In this document: piece by piece, positions 5,402 through 5,667 of the stretch
Numbering within the stretch: the first letter of the stretch is position 1
How the letters are laid out: each line of letters starts with the position of its first letter
Origin: Ruminococcaceae bacterium UBA3451
GTDB taxonomy: Bacteria; Bacillota; Clostridia; Oscillospirales; Acutalibacteraceae
NCBI GenBank assembly: GCA_002378845.1
Contig: DFRY01000077.1
Location: 9,986-15,652, forward strand
DNA: 5,667 bases
Direction: 5' to 3'
Translations under genes and position numbers: made by a program
The notes under the pieces: model-generated
Told to the model about the DNA's origin: nothing
Databases searched by the model: none
Seen by the model: only the letters and a program-made list of their open reading frames with translations

Positions 5402-5667
5402 ATGAACATACGAAAGGAAAAAGACATAAACCGGAAGGAGCAGAACCGCTCCCTATTCAGGTTCCTATCGTATCTGCGCTCGTTTTTACCGCAAAACGGA
5501 GAAAGTAAAGACCAGATTATATTCCGGTTTTTCACGTTGTTTTTCGGCTGCGTGTTTCTGATCTGCGCCGCTGTTCTGCTGAACGACCTGGTGCTGCAGC
5601 CCGCTGCTGCCGACCGGGCGCAGCAGGCAATTACAAAAGGATATTATGCGGATTCTTCTTCCCCGGC
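5402..5667 (+). CDS. N-terminus of a membrane-anchored protein, possibly a class B sortase (3' end outside window)
   Basis: The frame is open from ATG 5402 to the right edge: 88 codons plus two bases. GGAG (5391-5394) lies 7 bp before the ATG, and the gap to cinA is 29 bp without a terminator, so cotranscription is likely. The product starts with a basic cytoplasmic stretch of about 39 residues (nine Lys/Arg) followed by one strongly hydrophobic helix (about 40-61, FRFFTLFFGCVFLICAAVLL). It then has an outward segment with NDLVLQPAAADRAQQAITKGYY. There is no signal-peptidase-like site, so an N-in membrane anchor is inferred. The layout of short basic tail, one helix, then a P...R..Q..I...Y linker resembles the N-terminus of clostridial class B sortases, but the catalytic domain is outside the window. 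It could equally be another bitopic cell-envelope protein. The gene is sure; the function is a guess. Confidence 0.75.
   Translation, partial: MNIRKEKDINRKEQNRSLFRFLSYLRSFLPQNGESKDQIIFRFFTLFFGCVFLICAAVLLNDLVLQPAAADRAQQAITKGYYADSSSP

Overview
The window looks like chromosomal housekeeping DNA from a Gram-positive, low-to-mid GC bacterium, most likely a clostridial Firmicute of the Ruminococcaceae/Oscillospiraceae type. This is inferred from the Gram-positive form of ThiI (no rhodanese domain), the cysteine desulfurase directly next to thiI as in Bacillus subtilis nifZ-thiI, strong AGGAGG-type Shine-Dalgarno sites, short intergenic gaps and the flavour of the Fur-family protein. All five Trp codons in the recognisable genes are TGG, so the code appears standard.

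Layout. Positions 1-476 are the 3' end of a GT28/MGDG-synthase-like glycosyltransferase gene. Three bases later a GNAT acetyltransferase reading frame begins (480-947), but it is cut by an in-frame TGA at 699-701, before the acetyl-CoA-binding loop. Two hairpin terminators follow (965-989 and 1040-1065). The second is bidirectional and also ends the convergent Fur-family regulator gene on the minus strand (1071-1481). The 249-bp region 1482-1730 holds two divergent promoters with several dyads, plus a structured leader for the next operon. From 1731 to the end everything is on the plus strand: a cysteine desulfurase with a TTG start (1731-2867), thiI (2880-4055), cinA (4098-5372) and the first 88 codons of a membrane-anchored protein that resembles the N-terminus of a class B sortase only in layout (5402 to the edge).

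How the genes work together. The desulfurase removes sulfur from cysteine as a persulfide and most likely hands it to ThiI, which makes 4-thiouridine in tRNA and may feed thiamine thiazole synthesis. CinA belongs to pyridine-nucleotide recycling. Tight spacing suggests one transcript for desulfurase, thiI, cinA and probably the membrane gene.

I see no CRISPR array, insertion sequence, tRNA, rRNA or defence cassette. The most notable points are the in-frame TGA in the acetyltransferase (in a UGA-CUA context), a Fur-family protein that seems to lack a usual regulatory-metal histidine, and a desulfurase leader that can fold in two mutually exclusive ways. I do not see convincing evidence of a new multi-gene system.
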